Shown: one piece after another, positions 1-9,046 of the stretch | Numbering within the stretch: position 1 is the stretch's first letter | How the letters are laid out: each line of letters opens with the position of its first letter | Assembly: GCA_018268135.1 (NCBI GenBank) | Contig: JAFDXD010000135.1 | Span: 1-64,000, forward strand | Reading direction: 5' to 3' | DNA: 64,000 bases | Source of the DNA: Bacteroidota bacterium | GTDB taxonomy: Bacteria; Bacteroidota; Bacteroidia; Chitinophagales; Chitinophagaceae | Notes under the pieces: generated by a model | What the model was told of the DNA's origin: nothing | The model's input: only the letters and a program-made list of their open reading frames with translations | Database searches by the model: none | Made by a program: the position numbers and the translations under genes

Positions 1-9
1 GTAAATATT

Positions 10-17
10 TACCTTTG
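10..17 (+). promoter_or_regulatory. Bacteroidota-type -7 promoter element of smpB
   Basis: TACCTTTG fits the TAnnTTTG consensus of the primary sigma factor in Bacteroidota. The -33 element would lie outside the window. The expected transcription start, about 5-7 nt downstream, falls only a few bases before the TTG start of smpB, so the mRNA would be almost leaderless. Confidence 0.55.
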
Positions 18-28
18 TAAAAAAAAGT

Positions 29-466
29 TTGGAACTCAGCAATAAAAAAGCATACTACGAATATTTTTTTGAAGCAAAATATATTGCAGGCATTGTACTG
101 CGTGGTACCGAAATAAAATCATTAAGGGCAGGTAAGGCCAGTTTTAATGATAGTTATTGCATGTTTCACAATGGAGAATTGTTTGTAAAAAGCCTGCACA
201 TATCAGAATATGCTTTTGGCACTTATACCAACCACGAGCCCATGCAGGAAAGAAAATTACTGCTTACAAAGCGTGAATTAAAAAAACTGGAAGGTAAAAT
301 AAAAGAAAAAGGCTATAGCATCATTCCATTAAAAATATTTCTCAGCGATAAAGGCCTGGCCAAAATAGAAATTGGCCTTGGCAAAGGAAAAAAGAATTAC
401 GATAAAAGAGAAACCATTAAGGCAAGAGAAAATGAACGGGATGTAAAACGTAAATATGGAGTATAG
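29..466 (+). CDS. smpB: SsrA-binding protein SmpB
   Basis: SmpB binds tmRNA and brings it to stalled ribosomes for trans-translation. The 145-residue product has the usual length and the family core: NKKAYYEYFF near the start, GTEIKSLRAGKASFNDSY in the first third, a KSLHISEY stretch, and a basic C-terminal tail ending in a GKKNYDKRETIKARE-like segment. The reading frame is closed by a TAA at 2-4 and holds no ATG or GTG before residue 1, so the TTG at 29 is the only plausible start, and it puts the conserved N-terminus exactly where the family begins. No Shine-Dalgarno sequence is present. A dispersed repeat begins directly after the stop codon. Family assignment is secure; the TTG start is inferred. 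Confidence 0.95.
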   Translation: MELSNKKAYYEYFFEAKYIAGIVLRGTEIKSLRAGKASFNDSYCMFHNGELFVKSLHISEYAFGTYTNHEPMQERKLLLTKRELKKLEGKIKEKGYSIIPLKIFLSDKGLAKIEIGLGKGKKNYDKRETIKARENERDVKRKYGV

Positions 467-574
467 TTTTTTTATGCAGCCTTGATTTTTTTGTTACTTT
501 TTGTATCAAGACAAAAAGTAAATAAAGAAAAACCTAATAGGAATAAAGTTTTGATATAAAATACCTAATCCTGT
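467..574 (+). repeat. Dispersed 3'-end repeat, copy 1
   Basis: About 108 bp that recur nearly unchanged at 34801-34909 and, in reverse orientation, at 40048-40152. The first 60 bp are almost identical in all copies; the rest is more diverged. The core carries a perfect hairpin, TTACTTTTTGT at 494-504 and ACAAAAAGTAA at 511-521, around the loop ATCAAG. Here it starts directly after the smpB stop codon. No protein is convincingly encoded. The remaining 188 bases up to the next gene show nothing recognisable. Confidence 0.8.
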
Positions 575-762
575 TACTGTTAAATAGTTCAAAAAACTAT
601 TTAATTTTTATCAGAATATGAAATTTACAATGTTTTTTAAAAATTTTATTTCAGAAAATAAAATGCTTAATCCTCTGAGTACAGCATAAATTGATTGGGT
701 AGAGGATTTAACAAAGCAGCCCTCTCATTTTAGAAAAGAGCTACTTTATTTATATTTATCTT

Positions 763-1185
763 TTACTTTGCAGCGGTTGTTTTTTCTTTAGCAACTTTTG
801 GCTTAGCCGCAGCTTTTGGGCCGGCCTCTTTTACAGCAACTTTCTTTTTAGCCGGGGCTTTTGGCTTTGTTTCTTTTTTTGGTTTTGGGTTTACATCTAA
901 TACCTCATCTACTGTTATGATACAGTTTTCTATTTCGTAGCCAGATACCGGCACGTAGTTTTGGGCATTATAATCATTTACCCATCTGCCATCATTTAGC
1001 AAAAAACGATATTGATAAGATCTTCCTGTTTCTAACTGTGTTGATACTTTAAAGGAGCCGTCTTTTTGCTTTTTCAATACAATTCCTTTTTCTGCATTCC
1101 AATCATTAAAATCTCCTAATAATAATGCTTCAGTAGCATCTGCCAAAGCTTCTGCAGGCAATGTAAAAGTTACTTTCTTTTTCAT
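763..1185 (-). CDS. CBM48 (AMPK-type glycogen-binding) protein with Lys/Ala/Pro-rich tail
   Basis: Residues 1-95 look like a stand-alone carbohydrate-binding module of family 48, the domain found in AMPK beta subunits and in branching enzymes: GDFNDWN at 24-30 and YQYRFLLNDGRW at 57-68 are its hallmarks. From about residue 99 to 140 the protein is a low-complexity tail of Lys, Ala and Pro resembling histone H1 or bacterial H1-like tails. There is no signal peptide, so a cytoplasmic location is expected. Such CBM48 proteins could bind glycogen, while the basic tail suggests contact with nucleic acid or another polyanion; both are inference. The gene lies downstream of the 518-residue gene, separated by a hairpin, and converges on smpB. 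Confidence 0.75.
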   Translation of the reverse strand: MKKKVTFTLPAEALADATEALLLGDFNDWNAEKGIVLKKQKDGSFKVSTQLETGRSYQYRFLLNDGRWVNDYNAQNYVPVSGYEIENCIITVDEVLDVNPKPKKETKPKAPAKKKVAVKEAGPKAAAKPKVAKEKTTAAK

Positions 1186-1217
1186 AGTTGTGTTGTTTTA
1201 CAAAATTTTTTAAACAA

Positions 1218-1245
1218 AAGCCCATAAACATACGTCTATGGGCTT
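1218..1245 (-). terminator. Probable intrinsic terminator downstream of the 518-residue gene
   Basis: Inverted repeat AAGCCCATA (1218-1226) and TATGGGCTT (1237-1245) with a 10-nt loop. Read on the minus strand it is followed by a T-rich run broken by a G. It sits 55 bases after the stop of the large minus-strand gene and before the CBM48 gene, so it may separate the two transcripts. Confidence 0.55.
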
Positions 1246-1299
1246 ATTGCAATTGATGCTGCAAATATAGTAAAAATTTACATACTGAAAAAGTTTGGG

Positions 1300-2856
1300 T
1301 TATTGCTCCTCATGCTTGCTTGTTTTTTCAAATTTGTCTTTAATGATATTTTGCACAGGTACTCCATCTATTTTACTCTCCAGCCAGCTTACAATATCAA
1401 GGTATTGATAAGAGCGTCGATTGTATTTGCTTTCCGAAATTTTTTCTAATTTATCTCTTAGCTGTACAAATGATTTTTTTACATCTTTTGGTTTAGACGA
1501 TAATGAGCGCCTTAAAAAAGTAAATACTTCAGCCAATACTGCATCAAGATTTTCCATTTTTGATAAAAACCGGTAAACAGATTTTATGAGGTACTCAACC
1601 AATATCATATTTCCCAATTCGTAATGAGCAATTAGGTGAAGCAACCTTGCAAAACATTGAATGTCGGTGCGTAACTGTCCTACTCTTAAATGTATGATCC
1701 GATTTAAATATACAATGGCATTTTCATTATCGCCAGAGCCAAAATACAAGCTTGCTATTTTATAATAAAAAACAAGAACTCTGTGAGTATCAATGTATTG
1801 TTGATATTGCTTCAATTTTAATTCAATAGGATGCACCAGGCTTAATCCTTCTGTAAAAGTGCCTTCTAAAAAGTGAACATTTATTTTTGCGGTATAGAGA
1901 TATACAAAGGCTTGTATCTCCAGGTTTTCATTAAATGCTCCGGATATGGCATAAAATTTTTCAAAATGCTCCAGCTCTTTCAGCATCTTTTTATGCCTGC
2001 CAATAATAAACAAAGCATTTAAAAGATTGTGCATGGCTTTTACATATAAAAAGGGATCTTCCTTTTTTACCTCGGGGTGTTTTTCAAAAAGATGTACCCA
2101 TTTTTCGGCATGACGGTAATATTTTGTAAAGTCGAGTTGAATTATATAATACCAGCAATAACTTTGGTGCAAATATGCTTTTCCAAAAAAACTCACTTGC
2201 TCTTCGTTAATGCCTGCAATGTTTTTCCTAAAAATTTTTTCAATTTCATGGCTATGCTTTTCATCGGTTACGTGCCCATTGTCGAGATAAAGCTCATACA
2301 TTCTCAATGCAAGGTTTGATAAGTGTGTAACTTCATTAATTTGGCCAATTACATAATTGGTTTCATCAATAAGTGCACCTGCCCTACCCTTTAGGCTGCG
2401 GGTAATATGTCTTCCTTCAATATCTTTTTCAAACTGAAGAATCTCAAGGGTAAGAATAAAATGACTGTTTGCCTTTGCCAGGTTTTTAGCCTTGTCCAAT
2501 ATTTTAAGGGCTTGTAAAATCAACCCCCTGTTATATAAAATTTTTGCAAAATCTATCTGCTCCCTTATTTGAATTTCCAGGTTTTTTACACTGTGCAGCA
2601 ATCTTAAGGCTTTGAGCAATTCTCCATACAAATGTGCTTTAATATTGGGCAATTGCTGGCGTACGATAGTGGGGCATTTTTTTAGAATTTGCTCTTCATT
2701 ATACTCACGAATACTTTCTAAAGCATCAAAAAGCTTTACAAATTTTGCCTCTTCATTTGACTGGTTTCGGGAAATATATAGTTTAAAATGGCGCTTTTCG
2801 GCAGCCGTTAGTGACTTTATCAACAAAAAAAGAGAATCATTAATATTGTTTGGCAT
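1300..2856 (-). CDS. Conserved hypothetical alpha-helical (TPR-like) protein
   Basis: The 518-residue product has no signal peptide or membrane segment and is predicted from composition to be almost entirely helical. Repeated blocks of the kind A-x-x-Y-x-x-G-x-x-x-x-A-L-x-x-L occur around residues 105-130 (FAKILYNRGLILQALKILDK) and 345-395 (YKIASLYFGSGDNENAIVYL), which suggests tetratricopeptide-like repeats acting as a protein-interaction scaffold. I do not recognise a more specific family; long proteins of this appearance are common in Chitinophagaceae. ATG start at 2856 is preceded by a leader of about 100 nt with a good -7 element. It is transcribed divergently from the leucine genes, but nothing in the sequence ties it to that pathway. 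Confidence 0.6.
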   Translation of the reverse strand: MPNNINDSLFLLIKSLTAAEKRHFKLYISRNQSNEEAKFVKLFDALESIREYNEEQILKKCPTIVRQQLPNIKAHLYGELLKALRLLHSVKNLEIQIREQIDFAKILYNRGLILQALKILDKAKNLAKANSHFILTLEILQFEKDIEGRHITRSLKGRAGALIDETNYVIGQINEVTHLSNLALRMYELYLDNGHVTDEKHSHEIEKIFRKNIAGINEEQVSFFGKAYLHQSYCWYYIIQLDFTKYYRHAEKWVHLFEKHPEVKKEDPFLYVKAMHNLLNALFIIGRHKKMLKELEHFEKFYAISGAFNENLEIQAFVYLYTAKINVHFLEGTFTEGLSLVHPIELKLKQYQQYIDTHRVLVFYYKIASLYFGSGDNENAIVYLNRIIHLRVGQLRTDIQCFARLLHLIAHYELGNMILVEYLIKSVYRFLSKMENLDAVLAEVFTFLRRSLSSKPKDVKKSFVQLRDKLEKISESKYNRRSYQYLDIVSWLESKIDGVPVQNIIKDKFEKTSKHEEQ

Positions 2857-2962
2857 CGTAAATTATTTTGTCAAAATGCCATACCACAGGCACTTTCATG
2901 CATTTAACCCACGTTTTTAGCAGCGTATTTAGCCTTTATTTTAATTTATTTATACCTGATAA

Positions 2963-2970
2963 CAAAGGTA
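2963..2970 (-). promoter_or_regulatory. -7 promoter element for the 518-residue gene
   Basis: On the minus strand the bases read TACCTTTG, a full match to TAnnTTTG. A TTTG lies about 14 bases further upstream, shorter than the usual 17-21. Transcription would start near 2957, giving a leader of about 100 nt. Confidence 0.45.
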
Positions 2971-3024
2971 ATTTACATGCTACTCAAACTTACATGAAAT
3001 TTTTCATTCATTACCGGTTACTTG

Positions 3025-3056
3025 TTTGAAAAGAAAAATAGATACTGGTAGGTTTC
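3025..3056 (+). promoter_or_regulatory. Candidate promoter of the leu operon
   Basis: TTTG at 3025-3028, a 20-base spacer, then TAGGTTTC at 3049-3056, one mismatch from TAnnTTTG. The predicted leader to leuA is about 70 nt. It contains no ATG and no strong terminator, so no attenuator of the ilv kind is visible here; the only structure seen is a short GGCA/TGCC hairpin near 3093-3105. Confidence 0.45.
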
Positions 3057-3130
3057 GTAGGAACATTTTATACATTTTTAAAATAAAAAATAAGGCAAAA
3101 TTGCCCAATTAAGTTTCAAACTATACTATC

Positions 3131-4294
3131 ATGGCAGAAAATAAAATTTTCATTTTTGATACTACCTTAAGAGATGGCGAACAGGTGCCCGGTTGTAAAC
3201 TAAATACTGCTGAAAAAATAGAACTCGCCTTGCAGCTTGAAGAACTGGGCGTAGATATTATTGAAGCAGGCTTCCCTATCTCCTCTCCCGGCGATTTTTC
3301 GTCAGTAAACGAAATATCTAAAGCAATTAAAAATGCATCTGTATGTGGCCTTACCCGTGCAGTACAAAAAGATATTGAAGTAGCCGCTGATGCTTTAAAA
3401 TATGCCAAACGCCCACGCATACATACGGGCATCGGCACATCTGATTTGCATATAAAAGCAAAATTTAATGCTACCCGTGAGGAAATATTGGAAAGAGCCA
3501 AACAAGCTGTAAAATGGGCTAAAAATTTTGTAGATGATGTAGAGTTTTATGCAGAAGACGCCGGGCGTACTGAAAATGAATATTTAGCTCGTGTAACCGA
3601 AGCCGTTATTGAAGCCGGCGCCACTACGGTAAACATTCCGGATACCACAGGCTATTGCCTACCACATCAATATGGCGAAAAAATTGCTTACTTAATGAAC
3701 CATGTACCCAATATTGACAAAGCAGTTATTTCCTGCCATTGCCACAATGACCTTGGCCTGGCAACAGCCAACTCAATCTCGGGCATTATCAATGGGGCAA
3801 GGCAAATAGAATGTACCATCAATGGCCTGGGCGAAAGAGCCGGCAACACTTCCTTAGAAGAAGTAGCCATGATTATTCAGCAACATAAAACCCTTGGATT
3901 TTATACTGGAATTCAAAGCCGACTGCTTAATCCTTTAAGCCGAACAGTATCTGATGTAATGCGCATGCCGGTGCAACCTAATAAAGCCATTGTAGGCAGC
4001 AATGCTTTCTCGCATTCATCCGGCATACACCAGGATGGATTTTTGAAAGATGCTTTAACATATGAAATCATTAATCCCGAAGAAGTGGGTGCAGACAGTT
4101 CTAAAATTGTACTAACAGCAAGGAGTGGACGAAGCGCCCTGGCTTTTAGGTTTCAAAAATTAGGATTTCAATTTGACCGGAATGATGTAGATACTCTGTA
4201 CAACGAATTTTTAAAAATAGCAGATAGTAAAAAAGAAGTAAGCGATGACGACCTGCAAATAATCGGCAAATCACATTCAGCACAAACGGCCTGA
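3131..4294 (+). CDS. leuA: 2-isopropylmalate synthase
   Basis: Condenses acetyl-CoA with 2-oxoisovalerate, the first committed step to leucine. The 387 residues hold the DRE-TIM barrel with [12 protein letters not shown] near the N-terminus, the metal-binding [14 protein letters not shown] motif and the NGLGERAGN motif, then the linker with [10 protein letters not shown]. The protein stops at about the position where the roughly 130-residue leucine-binding dimer domain of E. coli LeuA (523 residues) would begin, so it is the short type and may be insensitive to leucine feedback; that last point is inference. First gene of the cluster; leuC follows after 70 bases. The homologous homocitrate synthase is less likely given the leu neighbours. 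Confidence 0.95.
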   Translation: MAENKIFIFDTTLRDGEQVPGCKLNTAEKIELALQLEELGVDIIEAGFPISSPGDFSSVNEISKAIKNASVCGLTRAVQKDIEVAADALKYAKRPRIHTGIGTSDLHIKAKFNATREEILERAKQAVKWAKNFVDDVEFYAEDAGRTENEYLARVTEAVIEAGATTVNIPDTTGYCLPHQYGEKIAYLMNHVPNIDKAVISCHCHNDLGLATANSISGIINGARQIECTINGLGERAGNTSLEEVAMIIQQHKTLGFYTGIQSRLLNPLSRTVSDVMRMPVQPNKAIVGSNAFSHSSGIHQDGFLKDALTYEIINPEEVGADSSKIVLTARSGRSALAFRFQKLGFQFDRNDVDTLYNEFLKIADSKKEVSDDDLQIIGKSHSAQTA

Positions 4295-4364
4295 TAACTT
4301 TGGATAAACAGCTTAATGATACATTAAAATTTAATAATCAACGATTCCAATAGGAGATATTAAT

Positions 4365-5762
4365 ATGAGCAAAACATTATTTGAAAAGATTTGGGACAAG
4401 CATATTGTAAAAACAATTGACGGCGGCCCCTCTGTATTGTATATTGATAAGCATTTAATACATGAAGTAACAAGCCCTCAGGCATTTGCCGGAATAGAAA
4501 AGCGTGGAATACAAATTTTTCGCCCAAAACAAATTGTGGCAACGGCAGATCATAATGTACCAACGCTCAATCAGCATTTGCCTATTAAAGAGCAATTAAG
4601 CCGCCTGCAGGTAGAAACATTAATAAAAAATTGTGCAAATCATAATATAGAATTGTATGGTCTGGGCCATCCTTACCAGGGTATTGTACATGTAATAGGC
4701 CCCGAGCTTGGTATTACTCAACCCGGCATGACCATTGTATGTGGCGATAGCCATACCAGCACCCATGGCGCATTTGGCTCTATTGCATTTGGTATTGGCA
4801 CCAGCGAAGTAGAAATGGTATTTGCTACACAATGTTTGCTGCAAAGCAAGCCTAAGCAAATGCGTATAAACGTAAACGGTAGTTTAAAGAAAGCGGTGCT
4901 TGCAAAAGATATTGTACTTTATATACTTGCCAAAATATCGGCCAGTGGCGCCACAGGTTATGCAGTAGAATACGCAGGCAGCACCATTAGAAGCTTATCA
5001 ATGGAAGGCAGGATGACCGTGTGCAATATGAGTATTGAAATGGGCGCCCGGTGCGGATTAATAGCTCCGGATGAAACTACTTTTAATTACATGCAGGGCA
5101 AAAAATTTGCACCACAAGGCAATGATTGGGATAAGGCATTACAATATTGGAAAACATTGTACAGTGATGACGATGCAACATTTGACAAAGAAATAAATAT
5201 AGATGCCGCCGATATTTCGCCAATGATAACTTATGGCACCAACCCGGGTATGGGAATTGGCGTAAATGAATTAATACCATCTGATAGTGCCATTAATGAG
5301 GGCGACCGTCCATCATTTGAAAAAGCCATGAAATATATGGGTATTGCCCCCGGCGCTGCCATCAAAGGGCAAAAAGTAGATTATGTTTTTATTGGTAGTT
5401 GCACCAACAGCCGTATTGAAGATCTCAGGCTGGTAGCAAATTTTGTAAAAGGAAAACATAAAGCAAAAGATGTAGAAGTGTGGATAGTACCGGGTAGCAA
5501 ACAGGTAGAGCAGCAAGCCAAAAATGAAGGTATAGACAAAATATTTGAAGAAGCAGGGTTTCAGCTAAGGCAGCCGGGATGTAGCGCATGCCTGGGAATG
5601 AATGAAGATAAAATTCCGGCAGGTAAATATTGCATCAGCACCAGCAACAGAAACTTTGAAGGAAGGCAGGGCGCAGGTGCCAGAACTTTACTGGCTAGCC
5701 CCTTAAGTGCAGCAGCAGCAGCCATTACAGGGCATGTAACCGATGTAAGCGAACTGATTTAA
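4365..5762 (+). CDS. leuC: 3-isopropylmalate dehydratase, large subunit
   Basis: With LeuD it isomerises 2-isopropylmalate to 3-isopropylmalate. The 465-residue product belongs to the aconitase family: [20 protein letters not shown] in the N-terminal half, [11 protein letters not shown] and GCSACLGMN further on, which together supply the three cysteine ligands of the [4Fe-4S] cluster. Length is normal for the family. AGGAG at 4352-4356, 8-9 bases before the ATG, is one of the few Shine-Dalgarno-like sequences in this window. It lies between leuA and leuD in the leu operon. Confidence 0.96.
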   Translation: MSKTLFEKIWDKHIVKTIDGGPSVLYIDKHLIHEVTSPQAFAGIEKRGIQIFRPKQIVATADHNVPTLNQHLPIKEQLSRLQVETLIKNCANHNIELYGLGHPYQGIVHVIGPELGITQPGMTIVCGDSHTSTHGAFGSIAFGIGTSEVEMVFATQCLLQSKPKQMRINVNGSLKKAVLAKDIVLYILAKISASGATGYAVEYAGSTIRSLSMEGRMTVCNMSIEMGARCGLIAPDETTFNYMQGKKFAPQGNDWDKALQYWKTLYSDDDATFDKEINIDAADISPMITYGTNPGMGIGVNELIPSDSAINEGDRPSFEKAMKYMGIAPGAAIKGQKVDYVFIGSCTNSRIEDLRLVANFVKGKHKAKDVEVWIVPGSKQVEQQAKNEGIDKIFEEAGFQLRQPGCSACLGMNEDKIPAGKYCISTSNRNFEGRQGAGARTLLASPLSAAAAAITGHVTDVSELI

Positions 5763-5807
5763 AAAAACTGAAACGGTAATGTTTCATAAAAACAGCAACT
5801 TAATACA

Positions 5808-6401
5808 ATGAGTAAAAATAAAATAAGCATTATACACTCCGGGTTTGTGCCACTAAATATTGAAAATGTAGACACAGATCAAATTATACCTGCCCGCTTT
5901 TTAAAAGCCACTACAAGAGAAGGGTTTGGGAAAAATCTTTTTAGAGACTGGAGATATGAAAATGATGATGAAACAAAACCCAAAAAAGATTTTGCTTTAA
6001 ATAATCCAAAGTACCGGGGAGAGATACTGGTTGCTGGTAAAAATTTTGGATGTGGTTCCTCAAGAGAGCATGCTGCCTGGGCAATACACGATTATGGGTT
6101 TAGAGCAGTAGTAAGTAGTTTTTTTGCAGATATATTTAAAAACAATGCCTTGAATAATGGGGTGTTACCCGTTACCGTTAGTGAAAGTTTTTTGAAAAAA
6201 ATATTTGCATTAAATGAAGATGCTACCATCAGCATTAGCCTTCCTGACCAAACCATTACTATTGACGCAACAGGTGAAAAAGAAAATTTTGAAATAAACA
6301 GTTATAAAAAGGAGTGCCTAATAAATGGATTCGACGACATTGATTACTTAATCAACATTAAAAGCGATATCGAAAAATTTGAATCTGCAAGGAGCATATA
6401 A
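5808..6401 (+). CDS. leuD: 3-isopropylmalate dehydratase, small subunit
   Basis: Swivel-domain partner of LeuC. The 197-residue product shows [16 protein letters not shown] near the start and the active-site loop [16 protein letters not shown]. Normal length. It starts 45 bases after leuC and ends 7 bases before the ABC ATPase gene, so both are surely in one transcript. Confidence 0.96.
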   Translation: MSKNKISIIHSGFVPLNIENVDTDQIIPARFLKATTREGFGKNLFRDWRYENDDETKPKKDFALNNPKYRGEILVAGKNFGCGSSREHAAWAIHDYGFRAVVSSFFADIFKNNALNNGVLPVTVSESFLKKIFALNEDATISISLPDQTITIDATGEKENFEINSYKKECLINGFDDIDYLINIKSDIEKFESARSI

Positions 6402-6408
6402 TTGATAC

Positions 6409-7851
6409 ATGCAAAAATCAACCATTTTAGAAGTCAATAATCTTACGGTACAATTTGCGGGTAAAAAGGTACTGAATAACCTTTCTTTTACCATAAAGGA
6501 AGGCGAGACTCTTGCTATTGTTGGCTCTTCAGGAAGTGGAAAAACTACATTAATTAAAACCCTTGCAAGCAGGCATACCAATGGAAGTGTTGCCTTTGCA
6601 GGCGCTCCCCGTATAGCTACTATTTCTCAGCAGCATGTATTTAAAAATCTTTCTAACACTTCTAACTTTTATTATCAACAACGATTTAACTCTTGCGATT
6701 CAGAAGATGCACTTAGCATAAATGATGTACTGGCAACAACCGGGTGTAAGGAAGATAAAATTATAGAAACCCTTCAGGTGTTAGGGATGAGCCATTTAAG
6801 GTTTACCAGGTTAATCCAACTATCTAACGGAGAGCATAAACGCTTTCAAATTGCAAAAGCCATATTGCAAAATGCAGAATGGATACTTTTTGACAGCCCT
6901 TATGCAGGCCTTGATGCTTCTGCAAGGGATTTATTAAATACCATCATCACTTCGCTTATTTCAAAAAAAATAAATATCATCCTTGTAACTTCTTACGGCG
7001 AAATGCCCTCATTTGTTACTCATATTGCCGAATTAGAAAAAGGAAATTTAAAAGAAAAAATAACGCTGACAGCTTTCAATAATAACATTGCCACTAATAA
7101 TTATCAAAAACATCTGCCTTCAATTGATATTAATACATTAGCAACAGTATCTGGTTTTCAGGAATCAGAAAATTGTACAGTGATACTCAAAATGGTTAAT
7201 ACTAATGTAAGGTATCAGCAAAAGCAAATTCTTTACAATATTAACTGGAGAGTAAACAGAGGGGAATGTTGGAGTATTATCGGACATAATGGTTCCGGTA
7301 AATCAACCCTGCTCAGCCTCATTACCGGCGATAACCCACAAGCATTTGCAAATGAAATATATTTATTTGGCCAAAAAAAAGGGAGTGGAGAAACCATTTG
7401 GGAAATCAAGAAAAAAATAGGATATGTATCACCGGAATTGCATCATTATTTTGATGCCAGCAGTACTTGCTTTGATGTGGTTGCCTCTGGTTTATTCGAT
7501 ACCATTGGATTATTTAAATCACTCAACTCTTCACAAAAGAAATTAGTAAGGCAATGGATGGATTTGTTTCATATAAGTAAGTTTGAAAAAAATGCTTTCA
7601 GGCAATTGTCTAATGGGGAGCAAAGGCTTGTGTTGCTTGCCAGGGCGCTTATTAAAAACCCACCTTTACTGATTTTAGATGAACCATGCCAGGGGCTTGA
7701 TGCTGAAAATGCTACATGGTTTATTTCGCTTATCAACAATATTTGTAAGAATCAAAATAAAACATTGATTTATGTTACACATTACGAACATGAAATTCCT
7801 GAATGTGTAACCAAAACATTAAAACTACACCAGGGAAAAATTGCAGTTTAA
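6409..7851 (+). CDS. Twin-domain ABC ATPase, ModF/PhrA-like
   Basis: The 480-residue protein is two ABC ATPase domains in tandem with no membrane segment. Domain 1: Walker A GSSGSGKTT at 39-47, signature LSNGE at 138-142, Walker B ILFDSP at 159-164. Domain 2: Walker A GHNGSGKST at 292-300, signature LSNGE at 400-404, Walker B LILDEP at 421-426, switch histidine at 458. In domain 1 the catalytic Glu after Walker B is Ser163 and the switch His is replaced (VTSYGE), so only the second site looks hydrolytically complete. The layout resembles E. coli ModF (PhrA), whose role is poorly known. It sits inside the leu operon, 7 bases after leuD and 15 before leuB. A transport role without a permease is unlikely; any link to leucine synthesis is open. 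Confidence 0.8.
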   Translation: MQKSTILEVNNLTVQFAGKKVLNNLSFTIKEGETLAIVGSSGSGKTTLIKTLASRHTNGSVAFAGAPRIATISQQHVFKNLSNTSNFYYQQRFNSCDSEDALSINDVLATTGCKEDKIIETLQVLGMSHLRFTRLIQLSNGEHKRFQIAKAILQNAEWILFDSPYAGLDASARDLLNTIITSLISKKINIILVTSYGEMPSFVTHIAELEKGNLKEKITLTAFNNNIATNNYQKHLPSIDINTLATVSGFQESENCTVILKMVNTNVRYQQKQILYNINWRVNRGECWSIIGHNGSGKSTLLSLITGDNPQAFANEIYLFGQKKGSGETIWEIKKKIGYVSPELHHYFDASSTCFDVVASGLFDTIGLFKSLNSSQKKLVRQWMDLFHISKFEKNAFRQLSNGEQRLVLLARALIKNPPLLILDEPCQGLDAENATWFISLINNICKNQNKTLIYVTHYEHEIPECVTKTLKLHQGKIAV

Positions 7852-7866
7852 AATAAAATAAAACCC

Positions 7867-8982
7867 ATGATAAAAAAAATAGCAGTATTAAATGGAGATG
7901 GTATTGGGCCGGAAGTAACCTCCCAGTCTGTAAATATTTTAAAAGCCATTGCTGAGCAATATGGCCATCAGTTTGAATTTAAATATGCACTGATAGGAGC
8001 TGATGCAATTGACAAAACAGGTAACCCACTGCCTACCGAAACTATTGACATTTGCTTAGACAGTGATGCCATTTTATTTGGTGCTATTGGGCACCCCAAA
8101 TACGATAATGACCCTACAGCCAAAGTGAGGCCGGAGCAGGGTTTGCTCGGTTTGAGAAAAGCCCTTCAACTGTATGCCAATATCCGCCCGGTTACCACCT
8201 ACCCTACCCTTCATTTTTTGTCACCTTTAAAGAGTAAAAATATTGAAGAAGTAGATTTTGTAATATACCGTGAGCTTACGGGTGGTATATATTTTGGCAA
8301 AAAAACATTAAGCGATGATGGCCAAACAGCATCAGACGATTGCGCATATACGAAAACAGAAATAGAGAGAGTTGCTCAGCTTGCTTTTAAAGCAGCCCAG
8401 CAAAGAAGAAAAAAATTAACGCTGGTAGATAAAGCCAATGTATTAGAAACCTCAAGGCTTTGGCGGAAAATTGTACAGGAAATTTCTTCACAATATTCTG
8501 ACGTAACGGTAGAATATTTATTTGTAGATAATGCTGCAATGCAAATTATTTTAAATCCAAAACAATTTGATGTAATCCTTACAGAAAATATGTTTGGAGA
8601 TATCATTAGCGATGAAGCCAGTGTTATAAGCGGCTCGCTTGGGTTGCTGCCTTCAGCATCTGTAGGTAACAGAACAGCTTTATTTGAACCCATTCATGGG
8701 TCGTACCCACAGGCTGCCGGTAAAGATATTGCTAACCCCATTGGCTCTATTTTATCTGCTGCAATGCTGCTTGACCACCTTGATTTAAAAGCAGAAGCTG
8801 CATTGGTACGAAATGCAGTGGCCTGGACTATCAACAACAAATTTGTAACAAAAGATATTGATCCTATCAATTTCTATTTTACTACCACAGTTGGCGAGTT
8901 GGTGATAGATTTTATTAAAAAGAATTTTGCCGAGAGAATTCATGATGAAAATATTGAGTTGAGAAAATCAACCATTATTTAA
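7867..8982 (+). CDS. leuB: 3-isopropylmalate dehydrogenase
   Basis: NAD-dependent oxidation and decarboxylation of 3-isopropylmalate to 4-methyl-2-oxopentanoate. The 371 residues show AVLNGDGIGPEV at the start, the substrate-binding ELTGGIYFG, the lysine region LTLVDKANVLETS, the metal-binding LTENMFGDIISDEASVISGS, and EPIHGSYPQAAGKDIANPIG at the cofactor site. Full length and intact. The gene closes the leu half of the cluster. The promoter of the ilv half begins about 17 bases after its stop codon, and no terminator of its own is visible, so leu transcripts would have to pass the ilv attenuator to enter ilvD. Confidence 0.96.
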   Translation: MIKKIAVLNGDGIGPEVTSQSVNILKAIAEQYGHQFEFKYALIGADAIDKTGNPLPTETIDICLDSDAILFGAIGHPKYDNDPTAKVRPEQGLLGLRKALQLYANIRPVTTYPTLHFLSPLKSKNIEEVDFVIYRELTGGIYFGKKTLSDDGQTASDDCAYTKTEIERVAQLAFKAAQQRRKKLTLVDKANVLETSRLWRKIVQEISSQYSDVTVEYLFVDNAAMQIILNPKQFDVILTENMFGDIISDEASVISGSLGLLPSASVGNRTALFEPIHGSYPQAAGKDIANPIGSILSAAMLLDHLDLKAEAALVRNAVAWTINNKFVTKDIDPINFYFTTTVGELVIDFIKKNFAERIHDENIELRKSTII

Positions 8983-8999
8983 AAAAAATAAAAAAGTTC

Positions 9000-9030
9000 T
9001 TTGTTTATATAACAGGCAGTTGTACTTTCG
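9000..9030 (+). promoter_or_regulatory. Promoter of the ilv attenuator and operon
   Basis: TTTG at 9000-9003, a spacer of exactly 19 bases, then TACTTTCG at 9023-9030, one mismatch from TAnnTTTG. Transcription is expected to start near 9036, about 10 bases before the leader peptide ATG. This spacing is among the best of any promoter in the window. Confidence 0.7.
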
Positions 9031-9046
9031 TGGCATAATTTTCTTC

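Noticed and set aside
3057..3130. Search for a leucine leader peptide before leuA
   Set aside because: No ATG-initiated ORF and no terminator occur between the predicted promoter and leuA.
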